Shown here: positions 1 to 6,247 of the stretch, in pieces
How positions within the stretch are numbered: position 1 is the stretch's first letter
How the letters are laid out: each line of letters opens with the position of its first letter
Assembly: GCA_027055635.1 (NCBI GenBank)
Contig: JALUMZ010000235.1
Coordinates: 1-7,504, forward strand
Direction of reading: 5' to 3'
DNA from: Campylobacteraceae bacterium
GTDB lineage: Bacteria > Campylobacterota > Campylobacteria > Campylobacterales > Sulfurospirillaceae
Length of the DNA: 7,504 bases
Position numbers and translations under genes: made by a program
Notes under the pieces: model-generated
Database searches by the model: none
What the model saw: only the letters and a program-made list of their open reading frames with translations
Told to the model about the DNA's origin: nothing

Positions 1-1331
1 ATAAGAGTGAAGTTGTGATTGTTTGGGGTAGAAATACAAGTATCACAAATTCACATATGATGCCATCTTTAAAAGGTAAGCAACTCATAGTTATAGACCC
101 TAGAAAAACCGATATAGCCAAAAAAGCAGATATACATGTAGCAATAGAGCCACGAAAAGATATCTATCTTGCTATGCTTTTGAGTAGAATTGCCTACATG
201 GAGCAGATGGAGGATGTGGATTTTATAGCCAAAAGATGTGAAAATTTTGACTATTTTTTGGATGAGATAAACGCTATACCTATAGTTGAACTCATGCAAA
301 AATGCGGTGTGGATTTGGATATTATCGGACAGATACTCTCTATGGTAAAAGAGAAAAGAGTCTCCATTTTGGTTGGAATAGGAGTGCAAAAGTATAGCCA
401 TGGGCATAGTGTGCTAAGAGCCATAGACTCTTTTGCAGCACTTTTGGGATTGTTTGGGAAAGAGGGTTGCGGGGTAGGTTTTATAGATGATAGCTCATAT
501 GGTTTTGGTAAACCTTTTAAGCGTGAAGCTAAAAATCAGATTCCTATGCCAACGATTGATTTTGGGGACTATGATATCAGTTTTATACAAGGTGGCAATC
601 CTGTGACACAGCTTCCTTGCACACCAAAAGTAAAAGATGGATTAAAGAGATCAAAATTTGTAGTCTATTTTGGTTTACATTCAAATGAGACTTCAAAAAT
701 AGCTGATTTGATTATCCCGGCAAAAGCTTTTTTGGAAAAAGAGGATGTTAAGCTCTCTTATGGACATGAGTATATTGGGTTTATGCCAAAACTACAAGAG
801 AGTAAGATAGGTATAAGCGAGTATGAATTGAGCTCTTATTTGATAGATGGATTTGCTTATGATAAATTAAAAAGCCAAAAAGAGTATATAGATGAGATAA
901 TCTCATCAAATAGTGTGCAAAAAGATGGATATTTGGCATCTAAATATCTTCAAAACTCACCTTATAGCACAGACTTTTATACTCAAAGTAAAAAATTTGA
1001 ATTTTTTGATGAATTTGATGATGAGTTTGAAAAAAATGGAGATTTTTATCTATTGGCCGTGAAGCAAAATAGGTCGCTAAACTCACAATTTTATACGGAT
1101 GATTATTTGAGAATTCCAACTTCACTTGGATACAAAGATGGAGAGAGTATAACACTAGCTAACTCAGAGTGTAAATGCACTTATGAAGTCAGGATTGATG
1201 ATGCGCTAAGAGATGATTGTCTTGCTCTGTATTCTGGTGGGAAAAAATCAAATATGCTCACCCCTTCTCTTTGTAGTCAAGAGGGATATGGAGCTATATA
1301 TCAAGAAAATATGGTGAGCATAATGAAATGA
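1..1331 (+). CDS. Molybdopterin-dependent oxidoreductase, C-terminal part (start outside window)
   Basis: This is the C-terminal ~442 residues of a DMSO-reductase-superfamily (MopB) enzyme. The frame is open to the window edge, and the GTG at position 15 falls inside the conserved strand V-V-I-V-W-G-R-N, so it is not the true start. Seen, numbering from that GTG: IDPR at 27-30; GIGVQKYSHG at 121-130, typical of cofactor-binding MopB loops; GGNP at 193-196; IADLIIPAKAFLEKED at about 229-244, the family's 'ADVVLPA...EK' segment; and a C-terminal dinucleotide-binding domain at about 343-438 with LNSQF, DGESITL, GGKKSNMLTP and a final G-A-x-Y-x-E-x-x-V-x-I pattern. The N-terminal Fe-S motif and the metal ligand lie outside the window, so the substrate cannot be told; formate-, nitrate- or polysulfide-type enzymes are all possible. 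The stop overlaps the next start by ATGA (1328-1331). Family assignment is strong, specificity unknown. Confidence 0.88.
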   Translation, partial: KSEVVIVWGRNTSITNSHMMPSLKGKQLIVIDPRKTDIAKKADIHVAIEPRKDIYLAMLLSRIAYMEQMEDVDFIAKRCENFDYFLDEINAIPIVELMQKCGVDLDIIGQILSMVKEKRVSILVGIGVQKYSHGHSVLRAIDSFAALLGLFGKEGCGVGFIDDSSYGFGKPFKREAKNQIPMPTIDFGDYDISFIQGGNPVTQLPCTPKVKDGLKRSKFVVYFGLHSNETSKIADLIIPAKAFLEKEDVKLSYGHEYIGFMPKLQESKIGISEYELSSYLIDGFAYDKLKSQKEYIDEIISSNSVQKDGYLASKYLQNSPYSTDFYTQSKKFEFFDEFDDEFEKNGDFYLLAVKQNRSLNSQFYTDDYLRIPTSLGYKDGESITLANSECKCTYEVRIDDALRDDCLALYSGGKKSNMLTPSLCSQEGYGAIYQENMVSIMK

Positions 1332-2020
1332 TAGACAAGGAGACTTTACTCGAAGATACACTTTTGTTGGTTGAGCAGAATTTTTACTTTCTGAATATGG
1401 GTGAATTTTTAGGAATGCTTTCAAAAACAGAAGATTTAACCGATAGAAGTATGTTTGTTGTAAAAAAATTTGAAAATGAAAATGCTTATTATTTCAATGC
1501 AGATATTACCTATGAACTTCTAAAAAACGCTAGAGAATACAAGAGCAATGAGCTATCACTATTTGAGTATTTTGTAGAATTTAATGCTTTTAGAGGAATT
1601 TGTATGGCTATGGTTGAAGCTCTCAGGCTTGAAAACGATTTTAAATTTTACATAGAAGAGAGATTTGGTGAGGAGTATGAAAATTTCTATGATATACTCT
1701 CATTTGTGAGAAATGTACTCTCTCATAACACCCATGCAGAGATCAGACTAAACGAGAAGGATTATGCCGGAACACTCAAGAGGATAAGAAGAATGAGGAG
1801 GGATGAAAAAGTAAAATTAAATTTTAGATACAGCAGATCTCTTCCTGAAATTTCACCTCCAAACAGCAAGTATGGTGTAAATATAGATATAGATTTTTTA
1901 TCTCTTAAGATTGGAGATGAATTTTTAAAAATTGTAACCCTGTGGGATCTGTTTATGTTGAGTGAATTATGTTTTAATTTGGTACTTTCGTACAGAAGAC
2001 TTACCGAGTCGGCCAAATAG
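1328..2020 (+). CDS. Unrecognised 230-aa protein with a HEPN-like RNxxxH motif
   Basis: I do not recognise this family. The start is supported by the ATGA overlap with the oxidoreductase and by GGTGAG at 1313-1318, nine bases upstream. The N-terminal two thirds look mostly helical and acidic, with no signal peptide and no membrane segment. A helix at about 85-110 is followed by one at 118-133 that carries R128-N129-V-L-S-H133. This fits the Rx4-6H motif (usually with a polar residue after R) that defines HEPN domains, many of which are RNases or nucleotidyltransferase partners. A basic patch follows at about 151-170 (KRIRRMRR and neighbours). The C-terminus (184-224) looks like short beta strands and then a helix. 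Gene coupling suggests co-expression with the molybdoenzyme; a dedicated accessory or maturation protein is the obvious alternative, but I see no TorD/NarJ-type signature. The coding region is secure, the function is not. Confidence 0.85.
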   Translation: MIDKETLLEDTLLLVEQNFYFLNMGEFLGMLSKTEDLTDRSMFVVKKFENENAYYFNADITYELLKNAREYKSNELSLFEYFVEFNAFRGICMAMVEALRLENDFKFYIEERFGEEYENFYDILSFVRNVLSHNTHAEIRLNEKDYAGTLKRIRRMRRDEKVKLNFRYSRSLPEISPPNSKYGVNIDIDFLSLKIGDEFLKIVTLWDLFMLSELCFNLVLSYRRLTESAK

Positions 2021-2036
2021 CCGACCCGGATTTTTT
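2004..2036 (+). terminator. Intrinsic terminator of the oxidoreductase/HEPN-like unit
   Basis: A GC-rich hairpin has a perfect 6-bp core, GTCGGC (2008-2013) with GCCGAC (2020-2025), and a CAAATA loop. Across one A/C mismatch it extends by three more pairs (2004-2006 with 2027-2029). A run of six T follows at 2031-2036. The 5' arm is made of the last codons of the upstream gene, and its TAG stop (2018-2020) straddles the loop and 3' arm. The T run reaches into the stop codon of the convergent PII gene. On the - strand the same hairpin has no following U run, so it should work mainly in the + direction. Confidence 0.85.
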
Positions 2037-2373
2037 ATACAGCTTCTTCGTCAGTTTCACCTGTTCTTATTCTCACACTTTTTTCTACAGCATATACGAA
2101 GATTTTCCCATCTCCTATTTTGCCTGTTTTTGCATTTTTTAAGATAGCTTCGATGACTGATTCTACTACATCTTCTTTTACCACAATTTCGATTTTAATC
2201 TTTGGCAAAAAATCTACAACATATTCGGCTCCTCTATATAATTCAGAGTGACCTTGCTGTCTGCCGTAGCCTTTTACTTCAGATACTGTCATACCTGTTA
2301 TGTCAAGCTCACTTAGAGCATCTTTAACATCTTCAAGCTTAAATGGTTTTATAATTGTCTCTATTTTTTTCAT
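2035..2373 (-). CDS. glnK: Nitrogen regulatory protein PII (GlnK type, linked to amtB)
   Basis: A small cytoplasmic signalling protein, trimeric in known relatives, that senses ATP/ADP and 2-oxoglutarate and, in GlnK members, plugs the AmtB channel when nitrogen is plentiful. The 112-residue length is exactly typical. The T-loop holds the first PII signature, YRGAEY at 46-51, with Tyr51, the site uridylylated in enteric bacteria. The second signature, TGKIGDGKIFVYAV, is at 83-96, and the C-terminus RTGETDEEAV is standard. It starts 32 bp after the amtB stop, with AAAGGA about nine bases before the ATG, so it is very likely co-transcribed with amtB. The order amtB-glnK is the reverse of enteric glnK-amtB. 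glnB would also be a fair name; glnK is chosen from the linkage. Whether a GlnD uridylyltransferase exists in this genome cannot be seen here. Confidence 0.95.
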   Translation of the reverse strand: MKKIETIIKPFKLEDVKDALSELDITGMTVSEVKGYGRQQGHSELYRGAEYVVDFLPKIKIEIVVKEDVVESVIEAILKNAKTGKIGDGKIFVYAVEKSVRIRTGETDEEAV

Positions 2374-2405
2374 CTTCTTTTTTCCTTTGTTTTTATATGG
2401 TATGT

Positions 2406-3704
2406 TTATAAATTAAAACCTTTTTCTCCGTGTATAGCCTCATCTAGTCCGATAGTTTCAGTCTCTTCATCTACTCTTCCGCCACCTGTCAATGCTGAGG
2501 ATACATAATAAACTATAACTGTACCTATGAGTGTAAAGGCTCCTACAACCAAGATTGACTCTAATTGCACTGCTACTTGTCCCAATCTGTCTCCGGTTGC
2601 TTTTAGAGGACCGTCCCATAGAAGATCATTATCTTTTATGGCTAAAAATCCAGTAGCTAAAGCTCCCCAAAGACCCGCTAAGAAATGTATGCCAAAAGCA
2701 TCTAGTGAGTCATCATATTTTAATTTTTTCTTTAGAACCGACACCCCAAAGAAAGCGATAATCGAACCAAATATACCAACGATCAATGCACCGCTAACAT
2801 CTACAAAACCAGCTGCCGGAGTTATAGCTACCAATCCCGCGACAACACCTGAAACAGCACCTAAGAGTGTAGCTTTTTTATAGACTAAGTATTCAATAGC
2901 GATCCAAGTGATAGCAGCCGCAGCAGGAGCTAGAGTAGTGGTAAGATATGCCAAGCCGGCTATTTCATTTGCACCAAAGGCACTTCCTCCGTTGAAACCA
3001 AACCATCCAAACCAAAGCAAAGCACCACCAAGTACTGTAAGCATAATGCTCATAGGCTTCATAGCTACTCTCGGATAGCCTTTTCTTTTTCCAACCAATA
3101 TAGCTAAAACCAAACCGGCAAGACCACCATTCATATGCACTACTGTACCACCTGCAAAATCAAGTGCACCTGCATCAAATAGAAATGCTCCATCTCCGCC
3201 CCATACCATATGCGTAATAGGTGCATATACTACAATGGTCCAAATTGCAACAAATATAATCCAAGTTGAAAATTTCATTCTCTCTATAACAGAACCACTT
3301 GCAATTGCAACTGTGATAGCAGCAAAAGTACCTTGAAAAACAACAAAAACATAAGTAGGATATGTTCCGCTTAAATCATTCCATTTTATTCCATTTAAGA
3401 ACATATTGTCAAAGCCACCGATAACAGCCTGCATTGAACCACCATCACCAAATGCGACAGAGTATCCAGCGATAACCCAAACTACAAAAGCAACTACAAA
3501 TGCTCCAAATACCATAGCATAAGAGTTTAAAACATTTTTACTTCTAGTCATACCACCATAAAAAAGTGCCAGACCTGCCGGCGTCATCAATAAAACCAAT
3601 GCCGCTGACATCATCATCCACGCTGTATCTCCAGTATCCAATTTATCTCCTGCAAAGCTAAGCGAGGGCAAAACTAGCAAAAAAGGTAATAACCATTTTT
3701 TCAT
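2406..3704 (-). CDS. amtB: Ammonium transporter AmtB
   Basis: Inner-membrane ammonium channel of the Amt/Rh family, 432 aa. A cleavable signal peptide is visible at 1-18 (MKKWLLPFLL, then ending SFA before GD), as in E. coli AmtB, followed by about eleven hydrophobic segments. Key residues line up with the family: the pore His pair H190 (DFAGGTVVHMNGG, part of the Amt signature) and H340 (FGIHFLAG); periplasmic Phe-gate candidates F127 (QGTFAA) and F237 (FGFNGGS); D182, matching the structural Asp of E. coli; and W168 in the outer vestibule. The cytoplasmic tail GLDEAIHGEKGF resembles the segment that contacts GlnK. AAGGAG (3711-3716) lies six bases before the ATG and fixes the start. The glnK-type gene follows after 32 bp, consistent with channel gating by PII. 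No frameshift or missing key residue is seen. Confidence 0.97.
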   Translation of the reverse strand: MKKWLLPFLLVLPSLSFAGDKLDTGDTAWMMMSAALVLLMTPAGLALFYGGMTRSKNVLNSYAMVFGAFVVAFVVWVIAGYSVAFGDGGSMQAVIGGFDNMFLNGIKWNDLSGTYPTYVFVVFQGTFAAITVAIASGSVIERMKFSTWIIFVAIWTIVVYAPITHMVWGGDGAFLFDAGALDFAGGTVVHMNGGLAGLVLAILVGKRKGYPRVAMKPMSIMLTVLGGALLWFGWFGFNGGSAFGANEIAGLAYLTTTLAPAAAAITWIAIEYLVYKKATLLGAVSGVVAGLVAITPAAGFVDVSGALIVGIFGSIIAFFGVSVLKKKLKYDDSLDAFGIHFLAGLWGALATGFLAIKDNDLLWDGPLKATGDRLGQVAVQLESILVVGAFTLIGTVIVYYVSSALTGGGRVDEETETIGLDEAIHGEKGFNL

Positions 3705-3735
3705 TATAATCTCCTTGATTTTTTTATTTGAGAAA

Positions 3736-3764
3736 ATTATAACTGAAAAACTGAGTATAAAATA
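3736..3764 (-). promoter_or_regulatory. Candidate sigma-70 promoter of amtB-glnK
   Basis: On the - strand a perfect TATAAT sits at 3741-3736, with a T run just upstream (3750-3746). This resembles Campylobacterota sigma-70 promoters, which have a T-rich region rather than a -35 box; the spot 17 bp upstream is TATTTT, not TTGACA. Transcription would begin near 3729, leaving a leader of about 25 bases that includes the AAGGAG. The gap from acpS to amtB (3705-3826) has no clear intrinsic terminator for acpS and no sigma-54 GG-N10-GC pattern, so a nitrogen-specific sigma-54 promoter is not supported. In such AT-rich DNA a TATAAT can arise by chance. Confidence 0.45.
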
Positions 3765-3826
3765 GAACTAAAGTGATTAAAAAATAAGCAAGTAGTTGTT
3801 TTTGGTAAATTTTTATTTAAGGCTAG

Positions 3827-4201
3827 TTAAAAACTTAAATGTTTCTTTTTTTGTTTGCTTTTTATGTGAGCTATTGCGATAGCAAAACCACTATCATGTG
3901 ATATGGATAGGTCGGTATCTACTATTTTAAATTTTTTAATTAAATGTTTTGAGAGCTTGAAGTAGGGTTTGTTTTTTTTATCTTTTAATATTTTTATATC
4001 AAAGAAACCACATTTTTTACTTATTCCTAGACCTAAAGCTTTTGAAACAGCCTCTTTTGCTGCCCAGAAACCAGCTATTGTTTCCACTCCTTTTGCTAGT
4101 TTTATCTCCTCCGGGGTCAAAAATTTACTAAGTGCCTTGTTACCAAACCGCTCAGTAAATTTTCTAATTCTATCTATTTTGACTAAATCGATACCTATCA
4201 T
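3827..4201 (-). CDS. acpS: Holo-[acyl-carrier-protein] synthase AcpS
   Basis: Cytoplasmic enzyme that transfers 4'-phosphopantetheine from CoA to the serine of acyl carrier protein, activating it for fatty acid synthesis. The 124-aa length is normal for the family (roughly 115-126). The N-terminus MIGIDLVKIDRI supplies the first metal ligand, D5. FWAAKEAVSKALGLG at 45-59 is the second signature, with metal-binding E50. The third conserved block, LSISHDSGFAIAIA, is at 98-111. The C-terminus is unusually lysine-rich (KSKQKKKH). The ATG overlaps the fliL stop as ATGA (4198-4201), which fixes the start and indicates translational coupling. From memory, C. jejuni has the same fliL-acpS order, so the pairing looks ancestral in the phylum rather than functional. 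Confidence 0.96.
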   Translation of the reverse strand: MIGIDLVKIDRIRKFTERFGNKALSKFLTPEEIKLAKGVETIAGFWAAKEAVSKALGLGISKKCGFFDIKILKDKKNKPYFKLSKHLIKKFKIVDTDLSISHDSGFAIAIAHIKSKQKKKHLSF

Positions 4202-4728
4202 TGAACAACAAAATCAGTAAAAAAGATATTTTTTATCTGCCCGTCAGCTAGAACATCATTTATTTTACTAACAATCTCATCTTTTAATCTGCTTTTTCCT
4301 TTCATGGTGCTAACCTCTTCAAATGTTTTTGAAGATAAAACCCTTATAATTATATCTCTAATGAGAGGTTTTTTCTTATCTAATTCAGCTGACAGCTCGG
4401 GCTTGTCAAGCTCTAAATTTATAGTAGTTTTTAAAAATCTACTACCATTTTCACTAAGTAAATTTACTATGAATTGATTCATTGGGTACATAGGTCCGAC
4501 AGTAAGATAGTCAGTTGATCTCTTCCCTGTTCTTTTTACTGTTTTGCTTTTAGTAGGTTGTGCAGTAGCGTCAACAGCATTTCCATCTGAGCCACTCAGT
4601 AAAAAGTAAGCTACTAAACCACCGCCAACAAGCAACAGCACGAGAAGTACTATCACGATGATAAGTACCATGCTTCCGCCGGATTTTTTTTCTATAACTT
4701 CTTCTTCATCTGTTTTTTTATCTGCCAT
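4198..4728 (-). CDS. fliL: Flagellar basal body-associated protein FliL
   Basis: Single-pass inner-membrane protein that surrounds the flagellar motor stator and supports torque or stator stability. It is 176 aa long. An acidic cytoplasmic N-terminus (1-19) is followed by one strongly hydrophobic segment at about 20-44, a low-complexity linker (45-72) rich in Ser, Thr and Lys, and the periplasmic FliL domain (about 74-176). That domain includes the conserved YPMNQFIVNL at 81-90, then RFLKTTINLEL (97-107), LIRDIIIRVLSSKTFEEV (122-139) and a terminal IFFTDFVVQ. AAGGAG at 4735-4740 lies six bases upstream of the ATG. The gene is separated from radA by 169 bp and overlaps acpS by four bases, so fliL-acpS probably forms its own transcript. 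No other flagellar gene lies in the window, which is common for scattered flagellar genes in Campylobacterota. Confidence 0.95.
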   Translation of the reverse strand: MADKKTDEEEVIEKKSGGSMVLIIVIVLLVLLLVGGGLVAYFLLSGSDGNAVDATAQPTKSKTVKRTGKRSTDYLTVGPMYPMNQFIVNLLSENGSRFLKTTINLELDKPELSAELDKKKPLIRDIIIRVLSSKTFEEVSTMKGKSRLKDEIVSKINDVLADGQIKNIFFTDFVVQ

Positions 4729-4819
4729 ATCTGGCTCCTTATTAGTATATGATTTTATGCACTATAATGATCAAATTCCATAAAAGTATCAGAGACCAAA
4801 AATCTATGCAACTTTCTAA

Positions 4820-4842
4820 ATAGGACTTTCCAAGAAGTCTAT
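4820..4842 (-). other. Imperfect hairpin in the radA-fliL gap
   Basis: The - strand can fold with ATAGACTT pairing to AAGTCCTAT around a CTTGGA loop: eight pairs with one bulged base. No U run follows, so it does not look like an intrinsic terminator for radA. If the candidate sigma-28 promoter is real, this hairpin would lie near the 5' end of the fliL leader. It may also be chance pairing. Confidence 0.25.
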
Positions 4843-4847
4843 CATCT

Positions 4848-4874
4848 ATATCGTAAAATATAGAAAAAATTTTA
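4848..4874 (-). promoter_or_regulatory. Candidate sigma-28 (FliA) promoter ahead of fliL
   Basis: In the radA-fliL gap (4729-4897) the - strand carries TAAAATTT (4874-4867), an 11-base spacer, and TACGATAT (4855-4848). The enteric sigma-28 consensus is TAAAGTTT-N11-GCCGATAA. The -35 element matches at 7 of 8 positions, the spacing is exact, and the -10 core CGATA is intact; the ending CGATAT also fits the CGATWT form reported for C. jejuni. Transcription would start near 4841, giving a leader of about 112 bases before fliL. The target is a flagellar gene, which raises the likelihood. Against it, the sequence is AT-rich and the elements overlap an inverted repeat. An alternative sigma-70-like TATAGT lies at 4766-4761. 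Confidence 0.45.
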
Positions 4875-4897
4875 CCAAAAATTATATAAATATAGCT

Positions 4898-6247
4898 TTA
4901 CATCCACTCTATAAGCTTTGGCACTTCGTCTATATTGAAGCATTTTATCCCACTTATCACCTCAATAGGCAAGCTAGGAACTATAGCCTTTGCAAAATGC
5001 TGGCTCTTTGCCTCTTTGAGTCTTGCGTCTAAACTGTAAACATCTCTTATATCTCCTATGAGACTTACTTCTCCTAAAAATATAGTATCTTTACTGATAG
5101 GTCTATCTCTAAAACTGCTGATTATAGCTGCTATTATAGCTAAATCAGCTGCAGTTTCACTTATTTTTATACCGCCTGCTATATTTATAAAGACATCATA
5201 CTGATTGAAAGGTAAATCTAGTTTTCGCTCCAAGAGTGCTAAAAGCATAGTGAGCCTATTGAGCTCATATCCGGTGGCACTTCTTTTTGGGTTTGGGTAA
5301 CCACTCTCACTGACCAATGCCTGAACCTCAAGTATGATTGGGCGAGAGCCCTCCATCACAACAGTAGTGGCAGAACCTGCCTGTGCTTTTCCTCTAGTAA
5401 AAAACTTTTTAGATATATCTTTAGCACTTACTAGCCCTCTTTTTGTCATCTCAAAGATACCGACTTCACTAGTAGAGCCAAAACGGTTTTTAAAACCCCT
5501 TAAAAGTCTCAATTCTCTCGATGAATCACCCTCAAAATACAAAACAGTATCGACCATATGTTCTAAAACTCTAGGACCTGCTATAGACCCCTCTTTTGTT
5601 ATATGTCCGATTATAAATATAGCAACGCCACTCTCTTTGGCATATCTCATCAAGTCGAAAGTTATCTCTCTGACTTGAGATACACTTCCCGGGGCGGAAG
5701 TTAGTTTGTCACTAAAAACTGTCTGAATAGAGTCGATAATAAGCATATCAAAGTTATTTTTTTCAAGCTCTTGGAAGATAATATCTAGTTTTATCTCAGA
5801 GAGTAAAAAAAGATTTGGACTATTGCTCTGCAATCTATCTGAACGAAGTTTTATTTGACTAGCTGACTCTTCAGCACTGACATAGAGAATTTTTTTGCCA
5901 TCTTGTGCTAAATTTCCAGCTATTTTAAGAAGCAAGGTTGATTTTCCAACTCCGGGACTTCCTCCAACTAGCACTAAACTACCATTTACTATGCCACCGC
6001 CCAATACTAAATCAAGTTCTCTATCTTTGGTTGAAAATCTACTTACTTTTTCATGCTCAACCTCAGTTATGGGTATAGCACCTATATAATCTTTCTTAGA
6101 AGTTCCAAGCTCTTTTAGAACCTCTATCTGTTTGGAATTTAACTCCATAAATTGATCCCAAGCTCCACAATTTGGACATTTACCTAGCCATTTACTGCTT
6201 TGATGCCCACAAGCTTGACACTCAAATAGAGTTTTATTTTTTGCCAT
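4898..6247 (-). CDS. radA: DNA repair/recombination ATPase RadA (Sms)
   Basis: RecA-related, DnaB-like helicase/ATPase that processes recombination intermediates and helps branch migration. The 449-aa length is typical. A C4 zinc finger is formed by C10, C13, C24 and C27 (CQACG...CPNCGAW). Walker A GSPGVGKST is at 96-104, Walker B LIIDSIQT at 169-176, and the RadA-specific KNRFG motif at 253-257. The C-terminal Lon-protease-like domain (about 275-449) includes GYELNRLTMLLALLE at 327-341, AGGIKISETAADLAIIAA at 357-374 and FLGEVSLIGDIR at 390-401. The start ATG lies inside the last codons of ftsY, giving a 14-bp overlap; the upstream AAGAGAAG is only a weak ribosome site, so coupling to ftsY translation is likely. 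The MAKNKTLFEC start agrees with the family. No poly-U terminator is visible after the stop. Confidence 0.97.
   Translation of the reverse strand: MAKNKTLFECQACGHQSSKWLGKCPNCGAWDQFMELNSKQIEVLKELGTSKKDYIGAIPITEVEHEKVSRFSTKDRELDLVLGGGIVNGSLVLVGGSPGVGKSTLLLKIAGNLAQDGKKILYVSAEESASQIKLRSDRLQSNSPNLFLLSEIKLDIIFQELEKNNFDMLIIDSIQTVFSDKLTSAPGSVSQVREITFDLMRYAKESGVAIFIIGHITKEGSIAGPRVLEHMVDTVLYFEGDSSRELRLLRGFKNRFGSTSEVGIFEMTKRGLVSAKDISKKFFTRGKAQAGSATTVVMEGSRPIILEVQALVSESGYPNPKRSATGYELNRLTMLLALLERKLDLPFNQYDVFINIAGGIKISETAADLAIIAAIISSFRDRPISKDTIFLGEVSLIGDIRDVYSLDARLKEAKSQHFAKAIVPSLPIEVISGIKCFNIDEVPKLIEWM

Noticed and set aside
15..17. GTG as the start of the oxidoreductase
   Set aside because: The frame is open upstream to the window edge and the GTG lies inside a conserved MopB strand, so the gene begins before the window.
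1762..2016. 84-aa - strand open frame that could extend the PII operon
   Set aside because: It is antisense to the 230-aa gene and runs through the terminator hairpin; its hydrophobic, serine-rich translation is typical of a shadow frame.
2527..2883. 118-aa + strand open frame
   Set aside because: It lies wholly antisense to amtB, has low-complexity composition, and shows no family features.
3705..3826. Sigma-54 promoter for amtB
   Set aside because: A TTGC is present on the - strand, but no GG lies at the required distance upstream.
3815..3840. ATTTAAG/CTTAAAT inverted repeat at the 3' end of acpS
   Set aside because: The seven pairs are nearly all A-T with a 12-base loop, and no U run follows on the - strand, so it is not a credible terminator.
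4744..4749. TATACT as the fliL -10 box
   Set aside because: It lies so close to the AAGGAG that transcription would start within or beside the ribosome-binding site.
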